Below, piece after piece: positions 52,394-60,348 of a stretch of 60,348 nucleotides of DNA (position 1 is the first letter of the stretch; every line of letters starts with the position of its first letter). A model generated the notes under the pieces. That model searched no databases. It saw nothing but the letters and a program-made list of their open reading frames with translations, and was not told the DNA's origin. A program made the position numbers and the translations under genes. Source of the DNA: Micromonospora matsumotoense (lineage in GTDB: Bacteria; Actinomycetota; Actinomycetes; Mycobacteriales; Micromonosporaceae); assembly GCF_900091525.1 (NCBI RefSeq), contig NZ_FMCU01000029.1, forward strand, positions 1-60,348, given 5' to 3'.

Positions 52394-53353
52394 GTGGCCG
52401 CCACCGTCGATACCAGACCGAGCACGCCGCGCGCCGTCGCGTCCGATCCGCCCGGCACGGCACCGGCTCGCCGCCGGTCCGCCCGACGTGGTGCCCTGGG
52501 CTGGCTGTTCATCCTCCCGTTCCTGATCGTGTTCGTGGTCTTCCTGATCGGTCCGTTGGCCTACGCGGGCTACCTCAGCCTCTATACCAAAGGGCTGGCG
52601 ACGGGCACCACGTTCGCCGGCCTCGACAACTACACCCGGGCCTTCGGCGACCCGTCGTTCCGCAAGGGTCTGTGGTTCGTCCTCCGGTTCAGCCTCGTCG
52701 TCATCCCGCTGCAGATGATCGTGGCGTTGGTGGCGGCCCTGGTGCTGGACGAGGTGACCGGCCGGCTGGCGCGCTTCTCGCGTCTGGTCATCTTCCTGCC
52801 GTACGCGATCCCCGCGGTCCTCGGCGCGCTGATGTGGGGCTTCCTCTACAGTCCCAGCTTCGGGCCGATCGAGCAGCTCGCCTCGGCGTTCGATGTGCGG
52901 GCGCCGTTCCTGCTCAGCCAGGGCAACATCTTCTACGGCCTGCTCAACGTCGTCACCTGGCAGTGGGCCGGCTATTACATGATCATCATCTATGCGGCGC
53001 TGCAGAGTATCGACTCCTCGGTCTACGAGGCGGCTCGGATGGACGGCGCGAACGCCCGCCAGATCGCGTTGCGGATCAAGGTGCCGATGGTGACCTCGGC
53101 GTTGACCCTCATCCTGATCTTCTCACTGATCGGCACCCTCCAGTTCTTCACCGAGCCGCAGATCCTCGGCCCGATCGCGAACGGCACCGTCACCCCGGAC
53201 TTCACCCCGAACATCTACGCGTTCAACCTGGCCTTCCGCTACGCACAGTTCAACTACGCCTCGGCGATCTCGTTCGCGCTGGGCTTCGTGGTCTTCGTGG
53301 CGGTCGCCATCTTCATGATCGTCACGCGCAAGAAGGGGAGCATCTTCACGTGA
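52394..53353 (+). CDS. Sugar ABC transporter permease, MalF type
   Basis: A 319-residue membrane protein from GTG 52394 (AAGGGAGA upstream); the frame from TTG 52322 would touch the previous stop and is less likely. First transmembrane segment LGWLFILPFLIVFVVFLIGP; EAA loop YEAARMDGANARQIALRIKV. The stop overlaps the next GTG (GTGA), so the two permeases are made together. Confidence 0.92.
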   Translation: MAATVDTRPSTPRAVASDPPGTAPARRRSARRGALGWLFILPFLIVFVVFLIGPLAYAGYLSLYTKGLATGTTFAGLDNYTRAFGDPSFRKGLWFVLRFSLVVIPLQMIVALVAALVLDEVTGRLARFSRLVIFLPYAIPAVLGALMWGFLYSPSFGPIEQLASAFDVRAPFLLSQGNIFYGLLNVVTWQWAGYYMIIIYAALQSIDSSVYEAARMDGANARQIALRIKVPMVTSALTLILIFSLIGTLQFFTEPQILGPIANGTVTPDFTPNIYAFNLAFRYAQFNYASAISFALGFVVFVAVAIFMIVTRKKGSIFT

Positions 53354-54210
53354 GCGACGTGCGGCGTCGGCCCCGCCACGTCTGGGCGAAACTGCTGCTG
53401 CTGGCGATGGTGTGCTATTTTCTCGTGCCCGTCTGGTGGCTCGTGGTGGCCAGCACCAAGGACGCCCCGGGCCTGTTCGCCGGCTCCGGCGCCCTGTGGT
53501 TCTCCGGCTTCCACCTGTTCGACAACCTGGGCGACCTGTTCACCCACAACAACGGCGAGTACCTGCGCTGGCTCGGCAACTCCGTGCGGTACGCGTTCGC
53601 CGGCGGCGTCGGCTGCACGATCGTGTCGGTGCTGGCCGGCTACGGATTCGCCAAGTTCGACTTCCGCGGGCGGGGCGTCGTCTTCGCGCTCGTCCTGGGC
53701 TCGGTCATGGTCCCGCTCACCGCGCTGGTCATCCCGACCTTCGTCATGATGAGCAACGTCGGGCTCACCGACACGATCTGGGCGGTGATCCTGCCGTCCC
53801 TGCTCAGTCCGTTCGCGGTCTACCTGATGCGGGTCTACGCGGCTGTCTCGGTGCCGGACGAACTGCTGGACGCCGCGCGCATCGACGGCGCCGGCGAACT
53901 GCGCACGTTCCTGCGGGTGTCGCTGCCGCTGATGCGGCCCGGCGTCGTCACCGTGCTGCTGCTGTCGGTGGTCGGCACCTGGAACAACTACTTCCTGCCG
54001 CTGACCATGCTGTCCAGCTCCAAGCTCTATCCGCTGACCGTGGGGATCGGGCTGTGGTCGCAACTGGCCAGCTCCAACAACGGCGGTGGCCAGTCGCTCT
54101 GGAATCTGATCATTGTCGGCTCGCTGGTGTCGATCATTCCGCTGGTGATCGCCTTCCTCACCCTGCAGCGGTACTGGCAGGGCGGGCTGGCCGTCGGCAG
54201 CCTCAAGTAA
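53350..54210 (+). CDS. Sugar ABC transporter permease, MalG type
   Basis: A 286-residue membrane protein from GTG 53350, coupled to the upstream permease. N-terminal segment LLLLAMVCYFLVPVWWLVVA, EAA loop LLDAARIDGAGELRTFLRVS, and a C-terminal FLTLQRYWQGGLAVGSLK typical of MalG-like CUT1 permeases. It is the partner of the preceding permease. Confidence 0.92.
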   Translation: MSDVRRRPRHVWAKLLLLAMVCYFLVPVWWLVVASTKDAPGLFAGSGALWFSGFHLFDNLGDLFTHNNGEYLRWLGNSVRYAFAGGVGCTIVSVLAGYGFAKFDFRGRGVVFALVLGSVMVPLTALVIPTFVMMSNVGLTDTIWAVILPSLLSPFAVYLMRVYAAVSVPDELLDAARIDGAGELRTFLRVSLPLMRPGVVTVLLLSVVGTWNNYFLPLTMLSSSKLYPLTVGIGLWSQLASSNNGGGQSLWNLIIVGSLVSIIPLVIAFLTLQRYWQGGLAVGSLK

Positions 54211-54233
54211 CGCGTTCTAGCCCGGGGAGATCC

Positions 54234-55763
54234 GTGTTTGCCGCCTCGTTCAGCCTTGACCCGTCCTTCACCGTCGCGCCGGTGTCCCGGCGTACCTTCG
54301 GCTCGTTCGTCGAGCACATGGGCCGGTGTGTCTACACCGGCATCTACGAGCCAGGGCATCCGACCGCGGACGCTGACGGCTTCCGTGGGGACGTCCTGGC
54401 CCTGGTGCGCGAGCTCGGGGTGTCCCTGGTGCGCTATCCCGGTGGCAACTTCGTCTCCGGGTACCGGTGGGAGGACGGCATCGGCCCGGTCGCGGATCGG
54501 CCGGTCCGCCGTGACCTGGCCTGGCGCAGCCTGGAGACCAACGAGGTCGGGATCGACGAGTTCATGCGCTGGGCGGGCAAGGCCGGCGTCGAGGTGATGT
54601 ACGCGCTCAACCTGGGCACCCGTGGGGTGCAGGAGGCGCTCGATGTCCATGAGTACCTCAACCATCCCGACCGTACCCGCCTGGCCGAGCGGCGTCGGGC
54701 CAACGGCGTGGAGAAGCCGTACGGGGTGCGGATGTTCTGTCTCGGCAACGAGCTGGACGGACCCTGGCAGACGGGACACAAGACCGCCCAGGAGTACGGC
54801 CGGCTGGCCGCGCAGACTGCCCGCGCGCTGCGCTCCGCCGAACCGGAGCTGGAGTTGGTCGTCTGCGGTAGTTCCAGCTCGTCGATGCCGACCTTCGTCG
54901 CCTGGGAGGCGGAGGTGCTGGAGACGGCGTACGACGCGGTGGACTACATCTCGGCGCACGCCTACTACGAGCCGGTCGACGGCGACATGGCCAGCTTCCT
55001 GGCCTCCGCGGTGGACATGGACCACTTCGTGGGCAGCGTGGTCGCCACCGCGGACAGCGTCGGCGCCCGGCTCAAGAGCACCAAGCGACTGAACATCTCC
55101 TTCGACGAGTGGAACGTCTGGTACCTGCGCGACTTCCAGGATCGGCTGGACACCGGGTCCACCGAGTGGCCGGTGGCGCCGCGCGTCATCGAGGACTGCT
55201 ACAGCGTCGCGGACGCCGTGGTGGTCGGAAGCCTGCTGATCTCGCTACTGCGGCACAGCGACCGGGTCACCGTCGCCTGTCAGGCCCAACTCGTCAACGT
55301 CATCGCACCCATCCGCACCGAACCCGGCGGAGCGGCCTGGCGGCAGACCATCTTCCACCCCTTCGCCATCACCTCGCGCCTGGCCCGGGGTGAGGTGCTG
55401 CGGGTGGAGCCACGCTGCCCGACGTACGAGACCGCGCGGTACGGCGCGGTGCCGGCACTCGACGCGGTCGCCACCCACGACGCGGACACCGGTGACGTGA
55501 CCGTCTTCGTGGTCAACCGGCACCAGTCGCAGGCGGCGACGCTGACCGTTGCGGTGACGGGCTTCGGCGTCGAGCTGCGGGTGGCGGAATCGTGGACCCT
55601 CGCCGACGACGACCTCCTGGCGGTGAACACGGCGGACTGCCCGGACCGGGTGGTCGCCCGGCCGACGGCCGACGTCGAGGTGACCGACGGGGTGCTGCGC
55701 GCGACCCTGCCGCCCGTCTCGTGGAGCGCCGTTCGGCTCTGCGTGTCGGATCCAGAATGTTAG
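54234..55763 (+). CDS. Alpha-L-arabinofuranosidase, GH51 (intracellular)
   Basis: A 509-residue enzyme from GTG 54234 (GGGGAGA upstream), 23 bases after the permease and without signal peptide. GH51 marks: RRTFGSFVEHMGRCVYTGIY, LVRYPGGNFVSGYRWEDGIG, acid/base Glu173 in CLGNELDGPW, ISAHAYYE, nucleophile Glu292 in FDEWNVWY. It should release arabinose from the arabino-oligosaccharides imported by the transporter. Its stop codon is embedded in the palindrome GTTAGCGCTAAC (55759-55770). Confidence 0.94.
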   Translation: MFAASFSLDPSFTVAPVSRRTFGSFVEHMGRCVYTGIYEPGHPTADADGFRGDVLALVRELGVSLVRYPGGNFVSGYRWEDGIGPVADRPVRRDLAWRSLETNEVGIDEFMRWAGKAGVEVMYALNLGTRGVQEALDVHEYLNHPDRTRLAERRRANGVEKPYGVRMFCLGNELDGPWQTGHKTAQEYGRLAAQTARALRSAEPELELVVCGSSSSSMPTFVAWEAEVLETAYDAVDYISAHAYYEPVDGDMASFLASAVDMDHFVGSVVATADSVGARLKSTKRLNISFDEWNVWYLRDFQDRLDTGSTEWPVAPRVIEDCYSVADAVVVGSLLISLLRHSDRVTVACQAQLVNVIAPIRTEPGGAAWRQTIFHPFAITSRLARGEVLRVEPRCPTYETARYGAVPALDAVATHDADTGDVTVFVVNRHQSQAATLTVAVTGFGVELRVAESWTLADDDLLAVNTADCPDRVVARPTADVEVTDGVLRATLPPVSWSAVRLCVSDPEC

Positions 55764-55770
55764 CGCTAAC
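55759..55770. promoter_or_regulatory. LacI-type operator at the GH51 stop codon
   Basis: GTTAGCGCTAAC, a perfect 12-base palindrome, contains the TAG stop of the GH51 gene. With the preceding T it reads TGTTAGCGCTAAC. A second copy is 79 bases downstream. The two could be bound by looping or cooperative repressors. Confidence 0.7.
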
Positions 55771-55811
55771 GCACTAGCTCCATCCTCTTCAGATGCTGCA
55801 CGGGGGAGGTG

Positions 55812-55849
55812 TAGACAAAGCATCGATGTAGGTCTATGTTAGCGCTAAC
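55812..55849 (+). promoter_or_regulatory. Promoter and operator of the secreted arabinanase operon
   Basis: TAGACA (55812-55817), 17-base spacer, TATGTT (55835-55840). The -10 element overlaps the palindrome GTTAGCGCTAAC (55838-55849; 14-base form TGTTAGCGCTAACA at 55837-55850). A repressor bound there would block RNA polymerase directly. Confidence 0.65.
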
Positions 55850-55974
55850 ACTTATGTGAAACCTGAGCTCAACATTCTCGAAGTGTGTTCGCCGACGCGG
55901 TGCTCCGGCACCGTCGAACCCGAAGATCCCCGCTCGAACCGGCCACCACCGAATCACCAGAGAGGTAGACCGCT

Positions 55975-57366
55975 GTGTCCCTGTCCCGGAGAGATTTCAC
56001 CCGCCTCGCCACGTTGGGCACGCTGACCGCCATCGGCGGCGGCGCGGCCGCGTTGGTCGGGCCGTCGGCAGCCTCGGCCGCCAACAGCGCGTACGTGTTC
56101 GGCTACTTCAAGGAGACGCCGAACGAGAGCGGCGACAGCTACGCGCTGCACCTGGCGGTCAGCACCGACGGCCTGAACTGGCGTCCACTGAACCAGAACA
56201 ACCCGGTGGCGACCCCGACCGCCGGCACGCTCGGGCTGCGTGACCCGTTCATCCTGCGCAAGCAGGACGGCACCTTCGTCGTGCTCGCCACCGACCTGCG
56301 GGGCCGCATCTTCAACCAGAACAACCAGTACCTGCACGTCTGGGACTCGGTCGACCTGCGCAGCTTCACCGGCTACCGCCGGATCCGGATGCACGGCCTG
56401 GCCACCCACACCTGGGCGCCGACCGCGTTCTGGGTGCCGTCGCGCAGCCAGTACGCGATCGTCTACTCCGCGAACAACGGTGCCGACGTCTTCATGGTCA
56501 ACTACACCTCGGACTTCCGGACGGTGAGCGCCAACCAGGTCTACTTCAGCCCCGGCTACCCGGTGCTGGACGCCGACATCGTGGCCGACGGATCGACCTT
56601 CTACATGTACTACAAGAACATGTCCAACGGCCTGATCTACGGTGCCCGGTCGTCGACCGGCGCGCCGAATAGCTACACCAACTACACCGGCGGCCTGCGG
56701 CAGGGCAACGCGATGGAGGCACCCCTGCTGATCAAGAACAACACCGGCAGCGGCTGGCGGTTGTGGGGCGACTCGTTCAGCCCGGTCAACAACGACTACT
56801 ACGGCTGGTCCACCTCGAACGTGGCGGGCAACTCCTGGACGCTGCTCAACCAGCGCGACTACACGCCACCGCTGAGCGCCAAGCACGGCTCGATCGTCGG
56901 TGTCACCTCGGCCGAGTACGACGGGCTGGTGTCCCGCTGGGGCCTGCCGTCCTGGGTCCGGCTGAAGTCGTACAACTTCCCCGACTACTACGTGCGGCAC
57001 GCCGGCGACGTGGGCCGGATCGACGCCTACCCCTTCGACCCGCACCAGGACCAGCTGTGGCGCATGGTCGCCGGCCTGGCCGACTCTACCGGCGTGTCGT
57101 TCGAGTCGGTCAACTCTCCCGGGCGCTACCTGCGGCACAGCGACTACGCGATCCGGCTGGCGGCCAACGACGGCACCGCGACGTTCCGCGCCGACGCGAC
57201 CTTCCGGCGGGTCCCCGGCCTGGCCGACTCCACCTGGTCGTCGTTCCGGTCCTACAACTTCCCGGACCGCTACCTGCGCCACTCCAACTACGTGCTGCGC
57301 ATCGACCCCCTGAGTGCGAGTTCCAGCGCCAGCGACCGCCAGGACGCCACCTTCCGTGTCTCCTGA
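55975..57366 (+). CDS. Secreted GH43 exo-arabinofuranosidase with CBM42 (AbfB) domain
   Basis: A 463-residue protein from GTG 55975 (AGAGAGG upstream). SLSRRDFTRLATLGTLTAIG is a twin-arginine signal, so the folded enzyme is probably exported by Tat. The five-bladed GH43 domain (about 38-320) shows LGLRDPFILRK (Asp), HTWAPTAFWV and PVLDADIVADG; the C-terminal AbfB/CBM42 domain has the beta-trefoil repeats LKSYNFPDYYVRHAG, VNSPGRYLRHSDY, RSYNFPDRYLRHSNY that bind arabinofuranose side chains. This layout matches Streptomyces exo-1,5-alpha-L-arabinofuranosidases. Confidence 0.9.
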   Translation: MSLSRRDFTRLATLGTLTAIGGGAAALVGPSAASAANSAYVFGYFKETPNESGDSYALHLAVSTDGLNWRPLNQNNPVATPTAGTLGLRDPFILRKQDGTFVVLATDLRGRIFNQNNQYLHVWDSVDLRSFTGYRRIRMHGLATHTWAPTAFWVPSRSQYAIVYSANNGADVFMVNYTSDFRTVSANQVYFSPGYPVLDADIVADGSTFYMYYKNMSNGLIYGARSSTGAPNSYTNYTGGLRQGNAMEAPLLIKNNTGSGWRLWGDSFSPVNNDYYGWSTSNVAGNSWTLLNQRDYTPPLSAKHGSIVGVTSAEYDGLVSRWGLPSWVRLKSYNFPDYYVRHAGDVGRIDAYPFDPHQDQLWRMVAGLADSTGVSFESVNSPGRYLRHSDYAIRLAANDGTATFRADATFRRVPGLADSTWSSFRSYNFPDRYLRHSNYVLRIDPLSASSSASDRQDATFRVS

Positions 57367-57387
57367 TCCCCGAAGGCAGAGGTAACT

Positions 57388-59028
57388 GTGCGATCTCGGA
57401 TACGAACACTGCTGGCCGTCCTCGCCGCCAGCGCCACCGTCGCGGCGGGTACCGCGCTCACCCCCGCGTCGCCCGCCTCGGCGGCGCCCGGCAGCCCGGC
57501 CGTCCGGCCGCCCCTGGGCTGGAACAGCTGGAACACCTTCGGCTGCAACATCAACGAAGCCAAGATCCGCGGCGCTGCGGACGCCATGGTCAACTCCGGT
57601 ATGCGCGCGGCCGGCTATCAGTACGTGGTGGTCGACGACTGCTGGCAGGCCACCACCCGCGACGCCGCTGGCAACCTGCGCTCCGACCCGGTGCGATTCC
57701 CGTCCGGCATGAAGGCGCTCGGCGACTACATCCACTCCAAGGGGCTCAAGTTCGGCATTTACCAGGCACCTCGTGAGGAGACCTGCGCCCAGTACTTCAA
57801 CGCCCTCGGCGGGGCCACCGGCGCGCTGAATCACGAGCAGCAGGACGCCACCACGTTCGCGTCCTGGGGGGTCGACTTCCTGAAGTACGACTGGTGCTCG
57901 CCCTGGGGCACCCTGAACGACCAGATCGCGGGCTTCACGAAGATGCGCGACGCGCTGCGGGCCACGGGACGGCCGATCGTCTACTCGATCAACTCCAATA
58001 GCGCGCACTCCAACACCGGTCCGTCCTACAACTGGAGCAACGTGGCGGACATGTGGCGTACCACCGAGGACATCACCGATCGGTGGAGCACCGGCTGCCG
58101 GGCCGACTGCTTCATGGGCGTCACCGAGATCCTCGACGTCCAGGCGCCCCTGGCCGCATGGGCCGGCCCGCAGCACTGGAACGACCCCGACATGCTCGAG
58201 GTCGGTGTCCGCGGCACGTTCACCCCGACGCAGAACCGGGCGCACTTCAGCATGTGGGCCATGATGGCCGCGCCGCTGATCGCCGGCAACGACATCACCA
58301 CGATGCCCGCCGACGTCCGTGACGTGCTGACCAACCCCGACGTACTGGCGGTCAACCAGGACAGCGCGGGCCGGCAGGCCCGGCGGGTGCGCGACTTCGG
58401 CGAGACCGAGGTGTGGGCCAAAACCCTCGCCGACGGCTCCGGCGCGGTCGCCCTGCTGAACCGCTCGGGCAGCACCGCGACGGTGTCCACCACCGCCGCC
58501 GAGATCGGCATGCCGGCGGCCGGCAGCTACACCCTGGCCGACGTCTGGACCAGGGCGTCGCGGAACACCGCCGCGGCGATCAGCGCGACCGTCCCGCCGA
58601 ACGGCGTTGTCATGTACCGGGTCCGCACCGGCTCGTCGACGCCCACCACCTCCTTCGGCCTGCGCGGCGTGGGCTCCGGTCGCTGCCTGGACGTGCTCGG
58701 CGGCGCGCCGACCGACGGCGCCCAGGCGGTCATCTGGGATTGCAACGGCGGCATCACGCAGGTTCTCACCGCAGCTTCGGGCCAACTCCGCATTGGCGGG
58801 AAGTGCCTCGACGCAGAGAGTAACGGCACCGCGAACGGCACCAGGGTCATCCTCTGGACCTGCGGTACGGGCACCAACCAGCAGTGGACGAGCCAATCTG
58901 ACGGCACCATCCGAGGAGGGCAATCAGGGAAATGTATCGACGTCAATCAAGCGGGTACGGCCAACAACAGCCCGTTGGTCCTGTGGACCTGCTCCGGCGC
59001 GTCCCACCAACGATGGACGCGCGTCTGA
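57388..59028 (+). CDS. Secreted GH27 alpha-galactosidase/beta-L-arabinopyranosidase with ricin-B domain
   Basis: A 546-residue protein from GTG 57388 (AGAGG upstream), 21 bases after the GH43 gene. Signal peptide to about 33 (ending PASAAP). GH27 barrel: PPLGWNSWNTFGCNI, YVVVDDCWQ, nucleophile Asp168 in FLKYDWCSP, WNDPDMLEVG with the acid/base Asp, then a beta-sandwich and a ricin-B domain with three repeats ending SHQRWTRV. GH27 enzymes of this layout in Streptomyces cleave alpha-galactose or beta-L-arabinopyranose from arabinogalactan. DNA from about 58780 to 58980 is lower in GC than the rest of the gene. Confidence 0.92.
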   Translation: MRSRIRTLLAVLAASATVAAGTALTPASPASAAPGSPAVRPPLGWNSWNTFGCNINEAKIRGAADAMVNSGMRAAGYQYVVVDDCWQATTRDAAGNLRSDPVRFPSGMKALGDYIHSKGLKFGIYQAPREETCAQYFNALGGATGALNHEQQDATTFASWGVDFLKYDWCSPWGTLNDQIAGFTKMRDALRATGRPIVYSINSNSAHSNTGPSYNWSNVADMWRTTEDITDRWSTGCRADCFMGVTEILDVQAPLAAWAGPQHWNDPDMLEVGVRGTFTPTQNRAHFSMWAMMAAPLIAGNDITTMPADVRDVLTNPDVLAVNQDSAGRQARRVRDFGETEVWAKTLADGSGAVALLNRSGSTATVSTTAAEIGMPAAGSYTLADVWTRASRNTAAAISATVPPNGVVMYRVRTGSSTPTTSFGLRGVGSGRCLDVLGGAPTDGAQAVIWDCNGGITQVLTAASGQLRIGGKCLDAESNGTANGTRVILWTCGTGTNQQWTSQSDGTIRGGQSGKCIDVNQAGTANNSPLVLWTCSGASHQRWTRV

Positions 59029-59302
59029 CGGGCAGGGACGGGCTGCCCCGCGCGGAACGAACGACGCAGCGGGGGAGCCGTCGGACCGGTGTCCACCGTG
59101 CCGACCGGTGGGCCGACGCCGACCGAGCCTCCCGCTCGTGAAACTCCGGGCATCCATGGCCCCCTGACCCCGTCTCCGACATCCATCCGCACCCGACCAC
59201 CGATGCGCGCTGATCCACCGCAAGCCACCGAACGACATACCACCCATCGCGCCGTTCCCGCAGGCCATCGGGCTGCCTGGCGCCCCGTCCCCAGGAGTAG
59301 TC

Positions 59303-60348
59303 GTGACAACTTCAGTTTCACCCGTACGGAAAACGCCCACCCTCCGCCGCCTGGCGGTGCTGTCCCTGTCCGTCGCCGTTCTGGCGGCCGGCGGGGCCTC
59401 GGCAACGCAGTCCTCGTCGGCCGCCTCCCGGACTGCGGCGCCCCGGGTGGCGGCGACGCCCACCACACCGCCTGGGTCCTACCCCGGTCCGGGCCGGGTC
59501 ACCGGGGACGTCGGGGTGCACGACCCGACGATCGTGGTTCGTCCCGGTGGGGGTTACCTGTTGGCGCACACCGGTGACAACATCGCTCTCAAGACCTCGA
59601 GTGACCGGACCGCGTTCCGTAACGCGGGTGCGGTGTTCCCCAACGGTGCGCCGTGGACCACGACGTACACCGGTGGCAGTCGCAACCTGTGGGCGCCCGA
59701 CCTGACCTACCGTGACGGCCGGTACTGGCTGTACTACTCGGCCTCGACGTTCGGGTCGAACCGGTCGGCGATCTTCCTGGCCACGAGCACCACCGGTGCC
59801 TCCGGGAGCTGGACCAACCAGGGCCTGGTGATCGAGTCCCGGACGTCCGACAACTTCAACGCGATCGACCCGAACCTGGTGGTCGACGCCTCCGGCCGGT
59901 GGTGGCTCAGTTTCGGGTCGTTCTGGTCGGGCATCAAGATGGTGGCGCTCAACCCGGCCACCGGGAAACGCTCGGATACGACGGTGCGCAGCATCGCGGG
60001 ACGTAACGGAGGCGCGATCGAGGCGCCGGTGATCGTGCGGCACGGCAACTACTACTACCTGTGGGTGTCGTTCGACCGGTGCTGCCAGGGTGCGGCGAGC
60101 ACGTACCGGGTCATGGTGGGCAGGTCGACCTCGATCACCGGCCCGTACGTCGACCGCAACGGGGTGGCGATGACCTCAGGCGGCGGCACCCAGGTGCTCG
60201 CCGGACACGGCAGCATCCACGGACCCGGGCACCAGGCGGTGTTCACCGACACCGACGCCGAGGTCCTCGCCTACCACTACTACGCGAACAACGGCGCCTC
60301 GTTGCTGGGCATCAACCTGCTCGGCTACGACACCGCCGGCTGGCCGTT
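59303..60348 (+). CDS. Secreted GH43 endo-1,5-alpha-L-arabinanase (incomplete at window end)
   Basis: From GTG 59303 (AGGAG at 59293-59297) a frame stays open to the last base, giving at least 348 residues. It begins with a signal peptide (LRRLAVLSLSVAVLAAGGAS). The GH43 propeller follows: GDVGVHDPTIVVRPGGGYLL with the catalytic Asp, NLWAPDLTYRDGRYWLYYSA, NAIDPNLVVDASGRWWLSFG, AIEAPVIVRHGNYYYL with a catalytic Glu, and GHGSIHGPGHQAVF. These are the endo-arabinanase (subfamily 5-like) blocks. The gene continues beyond the window, possibly with a carbohydrate-binding module. It lies 274 bases after GH27; only a weak hairpin (59030-59048) was seen between. Confidence 0.9.
   Translation, partial: MTTSVSPVRKTPTLRRLAVLSLSVAVLAAGGASATQSSSAASRTAAPRVAATPTTPPGSYPGPGRVTGDVGVHDPTIVVRPGGGYLLAHTGDNIALKTSSDRTAFRNAGAVFPNGAPWTTTYTGGSRNLWAPDLTYRDGRYWLYYSASTFGSNRSAIFLATSTTGASGSWTNQGLVIESRTSDNFNAIDPNLVVDASGRWWLSFGSFWSGIKMVALNPATGKRSDTTVRSIAGRNGGAIEAPVIVRHGNYYYLWVSFDRCCQGAASTYRVMVGRSTSITGPYVDRNGVAMTSGGGTQVLAGHGSIHGPGHQAVFTDTDAEVLAYHYYANNGASLLGINLLGYDTAGWP

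Noticed and set aside
55954..58923. A 989-codon open frame on the minus strand
   Set aside because: It is the antisense shadow of the GH43 and GH27 genes; its composition (Gly/Arg/Val/Asp-rich, no domains) is that expected from the complement of high-GC coding DNA.

Overview
The window is very GC-rich, codon third positions are almost all G or C, GTG starts are common, and secreted enzymes carry CBM2, CBM10-like and ricin-B (CBM13) modules. A SARP-type regulator with NB-ARC and TPR domains and a fatty-acyl-AMP ligase are also present. Together these point to a filamentous actinomycete, most likely Micromonosporaceae (inference from gene style only, no search was run).

Region 1 (1-12.4 kb) is mixed. 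It starts with the N-terminus of an IS5-family transposase, followed by a TetR/cupin pair. Next come two truncated coding fragments abutted head to tail (a hydrolase N-terminus and an unrelated C-terminus), a small secreted protein and a lipoprotein. Then comes a tightly overlapped three-gene operon, fatty-acyl-AMP ligase - ACP/GNAT fusion - secreted CHAP hydrolase, divergent from a SARP/NB-ARC/TPR regulator. An LRV/HEAT-like repeat protein and a second IS5 remnant close the region.

Region 2 (12.4-31.5 kb). Minus-strand secreted esterases (CE1-like with ricin-B, SGNH with two CBM10-like modules, SGNH with CBM2) lie behind a promoter with a CebR-like box and a 39-codon leader ORF. Upstream sits a minus-strand ROK regulator - GH36 alpha-galactosidase - methyltransferase unit. 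Divergent from the ROK gene is an eight-gene plus-strand operon: PepT-type ABC transporter (SBP, two permeases, two ATPases), GH2 beta-mannosidase, AGE-family mannose-isomerase-like enzyme and PfkB fructokinase. This is a complete route from imported manno-oligosaccharide to fructose-6-phosphate.

Region 3 (31.6-49.7 kb). A second GH2 beta-mannosidase with its own ROK regulator, a CBM2-GH5 glucanase and a GH42 beta-galactosidase are followed by a minus-strand operon of four secreted ricin-B-tagged enzymes: two GH26 mannanases, a PETase/cutinase-type polyester hydrolase and a GH5 enzyme. A third ROK regulator is divergent from a second GH36 alpha-galactosidase.

Region 4 (49.6-60.3 kb) is an arabinan locus: LacI regulator, CUT1-type sugar ABC transporter (no ATPase gene here), GH51 arabinofuranosidase, secreted GH43-CBM42, secreted GH27-ricin-B, and an incomplete GH43 endo-arabinanase running off the end. 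Palindromic LacI-type operators (TTGCAGCGCTGCAA and TGTTAGCGCTAACA) mark the control regions.

Taken together, 12.4-60.3 kb reads as a hemicellulose island for acetylated galacto(gluco)mannan and arabinan/arabinogalactan: secreted endo-enzymes and esterases outside, dedicated importers, then intracellular exo-enzymes and sugar-entry enzymes.
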